A stretch of DNA of 64,000 nt, taken from contig WION01000133.1 in NCBI GenBank assembly GCA_015039365.1, positions 62,001-126,000 on the forward strand. Direction: 5' to 3'. The translations under genes and the position numbers were made by a program. This document shows, piece after piece, positions 32,853 to 43,995 of this stretch. Numbering within the stretch: the first letter of the stretch is position 1; every line of letters begins with the position of its first letter. The stretch is from Amanita rubescens. Its lineage: Eukaryota > Basidiomycota > Agaricomycetes > Agaricales > Amanitaceae. The notes beneath the pieces are model-generated. The model saw nothing but the letters and a program-made list of their open reading frames with translations, was not told the origin of the DNA and made no database searches.

Positions 32853-33316
32853 GTCTGCAAAAATGGCGATGGGTAGAGAGAGAAAGTTGAAGAATCAGAA
32901 GCAGGGCATTAGATACTTATAAGCGCGTAAACTAAGTTAAAACGATCCCTGTGAGAAGCGAATTAGACCATGTATAAGGGGAAACCCGACCTTGCGCGGA
33001 AATGGGGTGGTTTGAGAATCACGCTGATGACTAAACGGCCGACACCTGCGCGAGAGTAAGCCCTCTGACCACCGTGCCCAAGGAAAGCCTGATACAGGAA
33101 ATCGAGGGGATAGGTTCCAGTACCAACGATTTCGGTCGATTACGATGAAAATTGCTCGATATGATTCCAGTTTAGTATATACATGTTGATGATCTTGTAA
33201 AAATACAGTTGTTGCCCTTGCCCGTACCATATATATATCAGTGAATTCCCAAGTCGCCCAAGTCTAAATTGAGGCTCATTAGCCGAAAATAACCGCACCT
33301 CGCCACTTTCCCATCG
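32853..33316. other. Intergenic between permease and DUF6534 gene
   Basis: Promoter of the permease and 3' end of the next minus-strand gene. An alternating AT run (about 33226-33238) may act as a TATA region. A minus-strand open frame (32937-33230) has no protein character. Confidence 0.45.
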
Positions 33317-35175
33317 TTAAGCAACCGACAGCTCAAGTTCCTGTAGTTTACCGTCTGAAGATGTTAAACCAGATTCGATGTCCTTCCGCGTCACGAGGGA
33401 AAAGCTTGATCGGCCGTGTACAGTTCCTTCAACAGGAATTTCTTTTGACAGGTTAGTTGACGTAGTGAACGGAACCGAGAAAGTGCCGACCTAACAATAT
33501 CAAGCTAACAATAAATCAAGATAGCTTAAGGAGAAACATACCGATCGTGGTTCATCCAATAGATTTCTCAAACCCATTCTCATATTCAGAGTATACATCA
33601 AAGTCTAGCTTGATTATCAGCATTAGAGTTGAGTATAACGCGGTACAGGGCCCACATTTGTATAGATCCGCCCAATTGGAAAAGTGAACATACCATAAAG
33701 ATTCAGCTTGGGAATCAGCACTAGGGTAATATTAGGTGTAAACAGCGATCCCAAATTGAAGGCCTTACGAAAGGTAACCATATCTCCTATCGCAAATATA
33801 GTAGCAAAAGTACCGGACTGGATCGCCATACGCATAAGACGATTTATGACTGTGTTCGTCTGCCGAAACCTCGTTCGGGAGAAATAAAGTTTGACAAGTA
33901 ATACAGCTGAGAAAGTCTCGGTTCAGATGATAAGCAAAACGTCGAATGGTGTAGACAAACCAGCGATAAGGAAGTCCACGCCGACCTGAAGACTGACCCA
34001 AGCAGTAACCAGACGATCGAGGACAACAAGCTCGGACATCCTATTCGTTCATTATAATCGAAATTCATACGGGGAGAGCTCGTTGCAACGTACAGAGGAA
34101 TTAGGCAAGCCCTAAAATTTTGTTACTCAGTGCACAACGGAATCCAGGAAAGGCTGTACTTAATGCCTACTACGCTGGCCATGACGAAAACAGTCATAGC
34201 CAAAACACATATGGAACCGGAGAGAATCCGGCTCTGCGTTAAACAGTATATTCTTTGACGGGACGTTTCAGCGAAAGTGAAAAGTATACCAAATGCCGGT
34301 ACGAACCGATGACTGAGAAACATGTGTGTGATAAACGCAGCAATGCCAGTTAGCAGTGGTGTGAGCGAATAAACCCAAGAGGTGTCTATCCGTCGGTTAG
34401 TGAACCAACATACTCCCACTAGGTATGAGACTTACGCAGCAGCTGATCCGGATTTCCAAAATTCGTTACGCTTCCATGTCAATCAGTGCCCCGTAAGTGA
34501 TACGAAAATTCATGCGTACCAATATTTCCAAGCCAAGTGTATAAGACTAACTCAAGTCAACGGTTGCAAACATTTCAAATGAATGATACCTTACGATGCG
34601 CTATGGAACGTGTCGGTAGCGAACATGATGAAGACCATTACTCTTGCGTTTGCGATGGTGGATTAGTCGTGTTCTGGGAAGAAATTTGTCTCTATTTACC
34701 TGATCCATAGCGGGTCCTTGTATCCTGTCAAAAAATGCAATTAGGTCGCAAGACCAATGCCGCGTTTTAACATGACCCACCCGAGCCATAGTATATGAAA
34801 AATTGAAATGAAACTAGGCCGAATAAATAGGTGTTGACTAGACAGCATTGATTAGAAGAGCATGAGCACGAGTGAGTAGTGAATACACACAAAATATACC
34901 GACAAGGAGGACGCCTAACAGCCGGTTTTAAGTCTTCTAGTATCACAGTTCGTAGCAAGGACGGGACTCACCAATGGAATCGTAATCACCCATCACGGTG
35001 CAGCGACGCTACCGCGAGATGTTGGCAGGATTATATATCGATTAGGACTTTAAGGCTTCCACAGTCCAAACTTATCGAATAGTAGCACAACATAAAAATA
35101 CTCACACGAATAGAACCTTCCCCGTAAGTGATTCAAGGCACTTCCAAGTTGGGATTGGCCTGGGTCAATTTTCAT
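33317..35175 (-). CDS. DUF6534 multi-spanning membrane protein
   Basis: About ten small exons from ATG 35175 ('MKIDPGQSQLGSALNHL') to TAA at 33317. In order: 'LFGLVSFQFFIYY', 'YKDPLWIR', 'VMVFIMFATDTFHS', 'VTNFGNPDQLL', 'DTSWVYSLTPLLTGIAAFIT', 'SRILSGSICVLAMTVFVMAS', 'LDRLVTAWVSLQVGVDFLIA', then the diagnostic 'TNTVINRLMRMAIQSGTFAT' and 'TLMYTLNMRMGLR', and a cytoplasmic Ser/Thr-rich tail. This order of seven helices with T.T...I.RL....I.SG is the Agaricomycete family that contains DUF6534. Role unknown; it is multicopy in mushrooms. Tandem placement with the permease is probably incidental. The N-terminal exon boundaries are the least sure. Confidence 0.75.
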
Positions 35176-35828
35176 ATTAGCCGAACTGACCCTTTTGATC
35201 GCACTTTTTGAACGTGGGCTAGGATTTGTGGTGGATACCAGCCATCAGCAATTATTGAGGTCCGTGGTGCATTGGTGCCGAAAGAGAGCAAAGAGCACAG
35301 GGAAATGCAGCGTTGAAAGCAGTGCGCGAGACGAATTCGGGAATCACCAAAAAAGGAAATGCCACCCATATCCAAAAAAGGAAGATCGCGTTCTCATGAT
35401 CGTACCTTTTAGAGGATAGTCGTCCTCAAGAATCAATTCTCTCGTACTTATCATCAAGTTCAATGCATTGCTTGACAGGCCTGATGATCACTGTAAAGGG
35501 TCGCGGATGAGTTGGCCAATCCGCAAATCAATTGCAAGGCACGTCACACATTGCTATAGGGCATCTTTGTCTATCGAATCTGCTATAATACGCACTAATA
35601 CGCATTGAGCAAAGCTTAGTTCACGGATCCTAGGTTGCTTTAGCCTTTAGGCAAATAACAGGTTGTGGGTCAGCCAAACGGCGTGCAGCCTGCCAACCGT
35701 CCGTTCAGCTGGATAGCTGGACTCAGCACCATGCCGGTGGTCAGGCACTGCTACCGTGCACCAAACCGCCGGACCATGCGGCTACTATGGATATGAGCAA
35801 CAAGCTTTTTCCATCCAATCACCCCAGG
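35176..35828. other. Intergenic before the hAT element
   Basis: Contains the promoter of the DUF6534 gene and GC-richer, unrecognised sequence up to the target-site duplication at 35829. A plus-strand open frame (35195-35419) is not protein-like. Confidence 0.45.
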
Positions 35829-35836
35829 GCTCCCAG

Positions 35837-37207
35837 TAGTGTGCGGTGGATTTGGTCGACCAAATTCGCATCGGCTATTTTGCACCTGTTAATTTGCGCA
35901 AATTTGCACTGTCTTGGCCAAGGGACGAGTTTGAGGCTGCGAATTTGCCCAAATTCGCAGGCCCAAATTTGCAGTTCCAATATACTGAATTATTGGTTTT
36001 CAATGCTTGTTAACAAAGGATCTGCCCAGAACGTATATCTGTCGACATTCATTCTTCACCCTAGTGCAAATAAAGTTGATGCTTTGAAATTATTGAAATA
36101 CAGTTTTAGATCATCCATCGGCTGCTCGAGCCACCGCCGGTTCCAACCCATTGGAGCTCCAGTCTACACGCATCGTGGTCACATCCGATGGACCCAAGGT
36201 GGGTGATCAAGATTCGATCAACAAGTAGGAATCAGCCTCTTGAAAGTCCTACGGATCGAGTATGAAGGTGTCTATCAGCGAGAGGCAAGATCAATCCTCG
36301 TCTAGTTGGAATCAGCCTGATGGATGCAATATCTACTCTGCAATCTCAGTTCAAGGCTTACGTTCGAAAGGATTACCCCTTCGATAAGGCGCTCCACCGT
36401 CATGAGCCACCGTTGACCTGGTGGCACAACTTAGAACGCAACGAAGATGCTAGAGTGTTGGCGGTACGTGACTACTACATGGTTGTGATCTCGTGCTGAT
36501 TAACTTGTCATAAGGCCATTTTTCTGCCGTCCCTGTTTCAATGGTTGAGGAGCGTGCGATGTCGACCGTGAAATGGATGAACACTGCGCGACGGAATCTC
36601 CAGGAGGCTTCCACCATATCGGATCAGCTTATCATTCGAAATTTCGTTCAAATGCTCGACAATGGACGTCTAAAACCGCCCAAGCCTACTACGGATCATC
36701 CTTCGAAGCCGATCACAACCAACTTAAAGTCAAAGATGACGTCAAGTACTAGTAGTAGTAGGCTGAAGAGGGTAGCAGCTCTGAGTCAATCGAAGACTCG
36801 GTGGCCCCATTTCTTACTGGAAGAAATCTTGACATTGATCGTTACTTGGATATTCTTGCGGATGGCCCGCTGTCTAATCTTACGAGGATGGCTGATGAGG
36901 ACATAGCCCACCCGGAGAAGCCCTCAACTTGAAGGAAGAGCAATGCTGTTGCATTGATGCCTGATGATGATGCATGGACGACTTGGAAGTAAACTACGTA
37001 TATAGTACATTGCTATGATGAAGCCAAATGCTAATTCGCAGCGAATTAGAGACTCACAATGCGAAATTGACTCTGATTCGCATGTTAATTTGCATTGAGC
37101 GAGTTTGCTAATTTGCACTGTGAATCTGATGCGAATTTGGTCAGCTGGAGCCCATGCGAGTTTCACAGGTGTGAATTAGACAGCCGGACCAAATTCACCG
37201 CACACTA
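35837..37207 (+). mobile_element. hAT-superfamily DNA transposon, internally deleted
   Basis: The 1371-base element is bounded by 21-base terminal inverted repeats with one mismatch; they begin TAGTGTGCGG, fitting the hAT end consensus. It is flanked by a perfect 8-base target-site duplication GCTCCCAG (35829-35836 and 37208-37215), the hAT hallmark. Subterminal regions at both ends are full of AATTTGC/GCAAATT motifs in both orientations, a usual feature of transposase-binding zones. Inside is only the C-terminal portion of a transposase. It is too short to be autonomous (full-length hATs are about 2.5-5 kb). The intact duplication and near-perfect ends suggest a fairly recent insertion mobilised by a relative elsewhere. 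Confidence 0.92.
36316..36700 (+). pseudogene. C-terminal fragment of hAT transposase
   Basis: Two blocks match the hAT dimerisation region: 'FKAYVRKDYPFDK' and 'PPLTWWHNLERNEDARVLA' (36340-36460), then across a probable small intron 'SAVPVSMVEERAMSTVKWMN' and 'ARRNLQEASTISDQLIIRNF' (36525-36650). The catalytic DDE region and BED zinc finger that lie N-terminal in full transposases are absent. The intron join is off frame by my reading. No active enzyme can be made. Confidence 0.8.
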
Positions 37208-37215
37208 GCTCCCAG

Positions 37216-37756
37216 GGCAAACTGTCGCCAATCATCTGTAAGCACTTTTGCGTCAGCGGGCCATTGACAGCGTGGACACCAGCATTCATCGGCCACCGAC
37301 GTTGTACTTGGCCATCGCCAATTTGGGTGCACAACGTCATCACGGAGTTTCTTTAACGAGACTAGTAGGACGAATGCAAATTGAATTCTATTTGACATTT
37401 CATGTCCACGTTGATAAGTATTGAGTCTAGACTTTTGTCTTTGCATTCAGAATGCGAAGTTTCTGTGAAACAGAAAATCTACCCTTTTACACCTTAAATA
37501 TGAGGAATATCGGGTTGATCCGCGACACCGGAAATAACGTGCTTACGCGCCTGGCGCGTTTACGCAGGAATAAGATTGTTAATTTTGCTAATCAATAGAT
37601 AGTGCATATCGCGTGTCGTGTACGAGTAAAAATACAGTCAAGTGCATCCTTATATGCAGATGCCAGGTACCAATGTTAATGCAACGTTAATGAAAGGAAC
37701 ATATCTAAAAGAAGGATTCAGCACCAGTCTCAGTGGCACAAAAGCAAACGTACGCT
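37216..37756. other. Intergenic after the hAT element
   Basis: About 540 bases with the 3' flank of the coiled-coil gene. A minus-strand frame (37195-37446) crosses the element's end and is probably chance. Confidence 0.4.
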
Positions 37757-39365
37757 TTATGCAACGACCGAGTGGCTATTGCCAGATCTTGGTACGCGTT
37801 CTTCCAGGCGAGCCATAATACGCTCCATCAGTTCGTCCCGCGCACTGGCGCGTGTCTCGAATCCCACAACAAGCTCCTGAGACCGTTGGAGTTGCGCGGA
37901 CAGCTCTTGGATTTTGGTCTCTGCTCGTTCCTCTACCCCTCTTAGCTGAGCCGCGGCTCTCTCTTCCGCGGCTTTCATCTGCTTCTCCATCTCCGACACC
38001 CGGTCCTCAGCCCTCTCCTCTGCGTCTCTCATCTGTTTTGCCATCTCCTTTACTCGAGCCTCTGCCCTGTCTTCCGCCGCATCTTTCATCTGCTGTGCCA
38101 TATGCGACGCTCGGCCGTCCACTCGGTCCTCTACCGCTTGAACCCTAGTCTCCGCGAGACCCCCTTCTCCACTCTTCACCTGCTTGGCCATATCCGAAAC
38201 GCAGTCCTCGGCTTCCCGCGCCCTTGCCTCAGCCTCTCTCACCCTCAGCTCCGCGTCTCTAAGCTGAGTAGAGAGAGTCTGGATCTGTTCTTCGGCAACC
38301 GCAGATATCTGCTGGATCTTCTGATTAGCACCCGTCTTCAGATCGAGAAACTCGAGCGTCTAAATAGCAGAGGAACACATGAGTCAACGTATCAAAACAG
38401 CATTGTCACCAACTTACCGATCTCGTCGTCGTCTTGATAGCTTCGATAACCGCGGTCTTCTTAGTTCGGATAACTTCTGGATCGCGCTTATATATCGGAA
38501 CACTTTTAAATGTCCCCGGCGCAGGTATGGACAGCGTCCTCGACTTGATACCCTGCCACCCGTGATGGTGCGTCACAACAGCGCCCTGGCACCAATCCTC
38601 CAATATCCCCGAGACCATATCGGCATACCAATAACATTGCGCATCGATGACATTATACTCTTCGCACTGCTGGTTGAGGAACTGGACGATATGAAGTAAA
38701 TCCCATAGGCTAGGCCAACCGTGCGACAACCCAGTGAACTCGATCGTGGTAAGTTCATACGAGTCGCTCTTGCTCGGAATCTCCGGGATCTGGACGATGG
38801 TATCCTTCGCCCAGTGTCGAGAAGAGGTGATGCTGCTGAGCCGACATACGCAGTAATCAACCAAGCGGGCGGGGCACATCAGTATCGACTCCATCGAGGA
38901 GCCCGACCTGGAGCTGGGTGAACGAGAAGAGGTAGACACCTCCGAGCCAGACTCGGGGGAATTCACTGGGTCGGACGCCTTCTTCTTCTTGTCTTTATCC
39001 TTGTCCTTATCGGACCTGGGCCCTATCGAGCGATCGATGCGGAAGAAAGTGGTCTTGCCCTGATATCGGAGATGCACAATAATATACTCGTGCTCGACGA
39101 CGTCCTGGAATACCTTCCTCGGGCGCTTTTTGAAGTGACCCACTTTGCATATCCGATAGTCGGTTTGCAAGGCGGTGAGCAGGGTGTGACCATCGCTGGA
39201 CTTGATGATGTTGCTAAATGCGACATCAGCCCAAGTTGCCGCATGCTGATGATTGAGGATCTTCTTCATTGGGTCATCTAAGCTATCGCCTGGAGAGTCC
39301 ATGATCATGGAGCCACGGACAGAAGCTAGAAGGCCCCGAATCGATTTTCTGAACGCAGGGGCCAT
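37757..39365 (-). CDS. Coiled-coil protein of unknown function
   Basis: Two exons: ATG 39365 to about 38418 and about 38360 to 37757, joined in phase 0 (GTAAGT..TTAG). The N-terminal 310 residues form a globular part with 'ATWADVAFSNIIKSSDGHTL', 'HEYIIVHLRYQGKTTFFRID', a low-complexity Lys/Asp/Ser insert, 'FTGLSHGWPSLWDLLHIVQF' and 'AQCYWYADMVSGILEDW'. That last pattern (hydrophobic, then QC.W(Y/F)A) recurs in a multicopy Agaricomycete family of unknown function. The C-terminal 190 residues are heptad-like 'DRAEARVKEMAKQMRDAEER' repeats, a long coiled coil rich in Ala, Glu and Arg. It probably forms oligomers. No membrane segment or signal peptide. Confidence 0.7.
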
Positions 39366-42300
39366 ATCGAGCTTGGATTTATATCGTCGTCGGAGTGGAA
39401 AGAGGAAAGAGAGCTGTGCGCGTTGACCTCAAGGCGTTTGAAGAACACGCACTGATGACGAGACGACGACCATCGAGCCATTGGGTGTTTAGTTCTGTTG
39501 TGCAATCGCCTTGAATGGTATGGGGCAAGCGTAACCGAGTCTCCTTTAGGTATGGCTGCATGAAGCTCTCGGGTCCTATTGCTTATCTGTCCAGATTGTA
39601 AGCCGCAGGCCATAGCGACTCATTCGAGGAATCGTGTTAAGATCATTGCGATGTTTGGCCATGTACTATTTCGTGAAAAATTCGTTGTTGGTCCAATGCA
39701 ACTACCAAGCTGCCTGCGCCGTGACCTGGCAAATTCAAGTAAGTATTCCCAGCGTTCTAGAATCGCTTGATATGATAAGAATGGAAATCGTCACAGTGGC
39801 TGAGAGAAAGAAAGGTATTCTGAAATTTGCCGTTTGTAATTTAGCTGTGTGAACGTTTTAGCACCTTTTCAGGTCGCGAAGAACGTCTAAACCACTTCGT
39901 ATATCGGCAAGGACGTAATTCATAACTGTCAAATCAATCTAAAAGCCAAACACTACACGTTGCATACGAATCAGGATGGCTGACTCGAGAGGCCTTCGGC
40001 GGATTCCGAAAGACCTTATCATCCGTTCAGGATTGGTCGCGTCATGTATCGATTGGCTTGAAGGGGACATCTTTATATGCAACCAGTGCCATTTCTAGCC
40101 ATAATTCGACATAATAGGAACTCTGCAAATTCTTGACGAGATCGAATGGAAGAAAATAGTATCAAACATACGCCCACCAAGAGAATCCCACCTTGTCCAA
40201 CGCGACTGCGCGTATCTATCGGGTTTTGAGGAATCGGAATTTCAATTTGCATCGCCTGGTGTTTCCTAGCTGCGTTAGAAGAACACGCCTCTAGCTTGAC
40301 CACCAAACACATGCTCGTCGGTCTTGGTGGTGATTTTCTAGGATCCCAGCGCATTAAGCCTTTCGTCGGCGTGTTATATTACTCGGGATGCAAGTCAGAA
40401 CAATGAGTCTGTTTCCCCGGCAATCATGCCTCCTGAACTTAATGAAAATTGGCAAATCCTCGAACAATGCTATAGTAATGTGCTGTTAATGAAAACCTCG
40501 AGAGCTCACAGCAATCCCGCGAAACGTGCTCGTCATTGCCATTGTTCGACAAAAGAGAATTAGCCTCGTTCCTGTTGGGCGTGGTCTCCTGACGTGCGCC
40601 AAAACACAACTATGCGGACATTGGTAGAGTCATCTGATCACATTGCCTATTGCTGTGTTTGAAGACCAATCGCCTGGCTGGGTCCGTACGATGACATGCG
40701 CCCTGCGTCGCGAGTGATTAGCATCGGTTTCACTTCCCGGGGATCATGATCAAGGCAGAGTCCCTTGGATCTGCGGGGCAAATGCCTTAGCCTCTTTTTC
40801 ATCGAGTCGATTGCTGTAAGACTGGCGTCACGTAACATCGTCGTTTGAAACCTGATCTTTCGCCTTAGCCCCCTATTCCTGTTCATACATTGCGCTTCCA
40901 AACCTCTATTTTGAGAGTGCGAGAGTCGGGGTGGGGAGGTTTTTTCCTACCGAGAGTGAAGCAGCTCAGGCGGTCGACGAAGTTTGTTGTGATGAAAAAT
41001 TGAAAATGTGTGACCATCCCGCTCATCGAAATTTCCCACTTGACAAAAAAAAAATTTTGAAACTCTCAACGATGCTACGCAGACCTCAGTCTACCTATTT
41101 CTACCCTACGGCCATGTAATTATGGTCGAGAGGCTTTTTGGATTGGAATAAACATCCGAGGGACTCGAGTAATCACCATAAAATCGGTCGCTCATCGTCT
41201 GGAGCTGTCCTGTTCCTCTCGGCCGGTCATTGGTACGAGCGGCATGGCAGGTGGCAATGCCGCCTGGTATCTATTCGCTTCGCTACGGGAGCGGGGGCAC
41301 CCTGCATCAGGCTGGAAGTAAGTGCTCTGCATGATGACCTCATTCACTTTGCCTTACGCCTGGAGAGCAGGTGCGCAGCCTCTAATGTTAGTGGCCCATC
41401 CTAAATGGTTCTCCCGTGTGTTTATTTGAAGATTTTACCACTTGAAGCTAGCGAAACGGGTGCTCAGAGGAATATCGAGACAGCATACTAGCGCTATCGT
41501 CAATACCTAAATTTAGGCTTGTCAAAAACCAAGCTACCGAGTCCTCTCTTTCTACATTCTCAAATACGGTCTCAGCTACAGAGAAGGACAAATCGGATGG
41601 GAACAGACAACAGTGCGTTGATGTTGTAAGGATATTCGCTGAGTTTGGTATTTTCAGCAAAAGCAGCCACGCGCCTATCGCCACCATCGACGCCAATACA
41701 AGTTCCACCCGCGTGGGAGTTTTTATACTGGGTGGCCTTCCTCGAGCGCGGGCGTCAATGACTTTTGCTGGCGGAGGCATCCCAGAAAGGAAAGTCTTTT
41801 CTTTGCTGGCTTTATTCCCACGCCAAGGAACCGACAACGTCCAGGTATCAATAGACTGTACTTCCTCTCGGCCTTTTCAAAGCTCAAGAAGCCTTGAACT
41901 TGAAACCACGAATAAATCCTCTCCCGGGCAGCCGGGCCTCTTTCGTCGATCCAATCGATAGTCCACTGATTTCCTTCTGGCTTCAACAGCAAATGCCCAA
42001 CTGCCATTTGCGACAGGGCTCTTTGAAAACTACGACAGTCGCTTCTAGCATTCTCCGAGATTTTCTCAGCCTCCTAGTACAGCTGTCGACAATTAACCGG
42101 TTGCCGGCGGTTACCCCCCATCCGGTATGCCGGTCGTAAAGGCTGTGGTAAGATGCGGCGCCCAGGAGGGAAAAGAATCCATTCATATGCACTTTGTTAT
42201 CACATGCTGTCGTTTCTCCCCTGCCAGCCTAGAGTTGCTGTCCGTTGCTGTTTCCTCCACTGTCTAATAATGGCGAGAAGATTCCATAGCTTAATGAGTT

Positions 42301-43033
42301 AGTAGCGACACATCATCAGTTCCTTGAGCATAAGCTGTTTTTATATTGATATAGCTCTATTAGAGACGATCACATGTCATCCGTAAAATAGTAAGGTTTG
42401 ATTGGATATAGTTCGAGACTCGGAGCATCTCCTAGCCCAACTCCCATGGAGAACGCAAAAAATTCGTTCGGCCTCCGCCAACATACAGCATCCATATTAC
42501 AGCACATTACACACCTTCAGAAAACAAGGTTGTTTCGATGGCAACGGGGATATCTCCATTTTTATGGCCCCGACTCGTGCACCACAACTGTCCAGCCTCT
42601 GGTCTTTACGCTCTAGGCACGTGCTGGATGGGTATCTTACTCAGGCTGGACTTTACTAACATGGGCTAGATGCCAATCGATTTCTAATACTAATAACAGC
42701 TTCGTCAGAATTAATTTTGTTCACACAGTTCTATATTTAGATTGCACACGGGTCTACGCCACAGCAGCCAAAAGATCGCGAAGGATTCTATCCAGCAATA
42801 CTTAGACTCGTACTGAACTTCCTAGTATCCATGATGCCATACGTGCTATAAATCTTCCCCGCCATGGTATCCATTCAAACCACACAACCTTTGTAGTTTT
42901 TAAAAATCCAAGGTAAGCCATCCACTTGTCTTCGTTGTCAACGGACGTCTCGGAGGTCAGGGTCATCTCGGCCCCGCCTCCTTCGTCACCCTTTAAAGTC
43001 TCCTCTTCATCTTGCTCATCCATCCATCGGCAG
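39366..43033. other. Long stretch without a convincing gene
   Basis: About 3.7 kb. Minus-strand frames at 41448-42007 include one hydrophobic segment ('VELVLASMVAIGAWLLLL') and could be parts of a small membrane protein gene, but I could not join exons or find a motif. A-rich run at about 41045-41054. No transposon ends were seen. It may be decayed repeat DNA. Confidence 0.4.
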
Positions 43034-43633
43034 ATGTTGAACACTCTCAACGGCCATAAACGCCGTCTCTACATCGCCTACTACGTCCGGCCCACTCTCT
43101 CACCTGGCGATCCCCACCGATACCACTCAGGCCTGCTCACTTTCCGCACCGCCAAATCCGACGCTACTGTCTTCCACGCTACCACCACCTCCGGCTCGCC
43201 ATGGCAGTTCGAAGCCAAAGTCATCGCGCCCAGAACGATGCGCCTCGTTTGTCTACTGTACATTGGAAAACTAGACCATGCCGTTACAGACGACTTCCTC
43301 GTCGATCTGCTCGGCAACAACGTACCAAGTGAACGACTTTGACCCCAATTGGAACTGCTTAGACTGGGTGTACGACGCTCTAACGGTTCGTATCTCTCCG
43401 CTACCAAGGTTAACAAAAAACATTGACTTTATTTTTGCTTTTTTTAGGTTTTGGTGACGACGGGAGTAATGGAACCACTTTCATGCTCTCCCTTCAAACT
43501 TTGGGAAATCGGTGCCCGATACGCGGACGGTTGGCGCGTGGCGTATAACCATAATCGACACCTTATAGAACCCGGAACGCCCATCCCTTGCTGCGACGCT
43601 CATGGAAACCCCCTCCCCAGTCCATTATCTTGA
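43034..43633 (+). CDS. DUF6914-like small protein gene with one-base frame break
   Basis: Exon 1 (43034-43385) begins 'MLNTLNGHKRRLYIAYYVRP' and carries 'HSGLLTFRTAKS'. It must end in 'DFDPNWNCLDWVYDALT', which fits the family pattern D-x-x-W-x-C-x-x-WV-x-x-AL. Exon 2 (43448-43633) continues 'VLVTTGVMEPLSCSPFKLWE' and 'IGARYADGWRVAYN'. Between 'DLLGNNVP' and 'VNDFDPNW' (43331-43333, CCA A GTG) there is one base too many, so the combined length is not a multiple of three. Either the gene is newly broken or the base is an error. Function is unknown; the family is common in mushrooms. The assignment rests on the conserved Trp/Cys motif. Confidence 0.55.
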
Positions 43634-43638
43634 AAGGC

Positions 43639-43658
43639 ATACACACACACACACACAT
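43639..43658. repeat. (AC)n microsatellite
   Basis: About nine AC dinucleotides directly after the stop codon of the preceding gene. Confidence 0.9.
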
Positions 43659-43995
43659 CACGTTCATTTTACACGCACGCGCATACGATTAATGATTAAT
43701 CATGGCATCATAAAAAGGTCTTGTCTTGTTGTTTGTACATTATTGCATTATATTGGCCAATACGCTGGCGTATGTATCGATTGGGGCGCATATACTTGCC
43801 ATTACCAATCTATAGCGTTACACTAATAACCGTCGATACCTTACGATCGTATAATAGATACTTTTGTCTAATAATACTCTAAACCCGTTTTAATCAGTGG
43901 CGGAAAAAGTTTCCACCGCAACGTCAAACAGACGCGGAATTACTCAGGGCAATTCATAATCAGAGTGCAATATGTTATAATATACTACTAACGTA

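Noticed and set aside
37195..37446. Possible gene interrupted by the hAT insertion on the minus strand
   Set aside because: Removing the element in thought gives only a short extension followed by stops and no protein motif.
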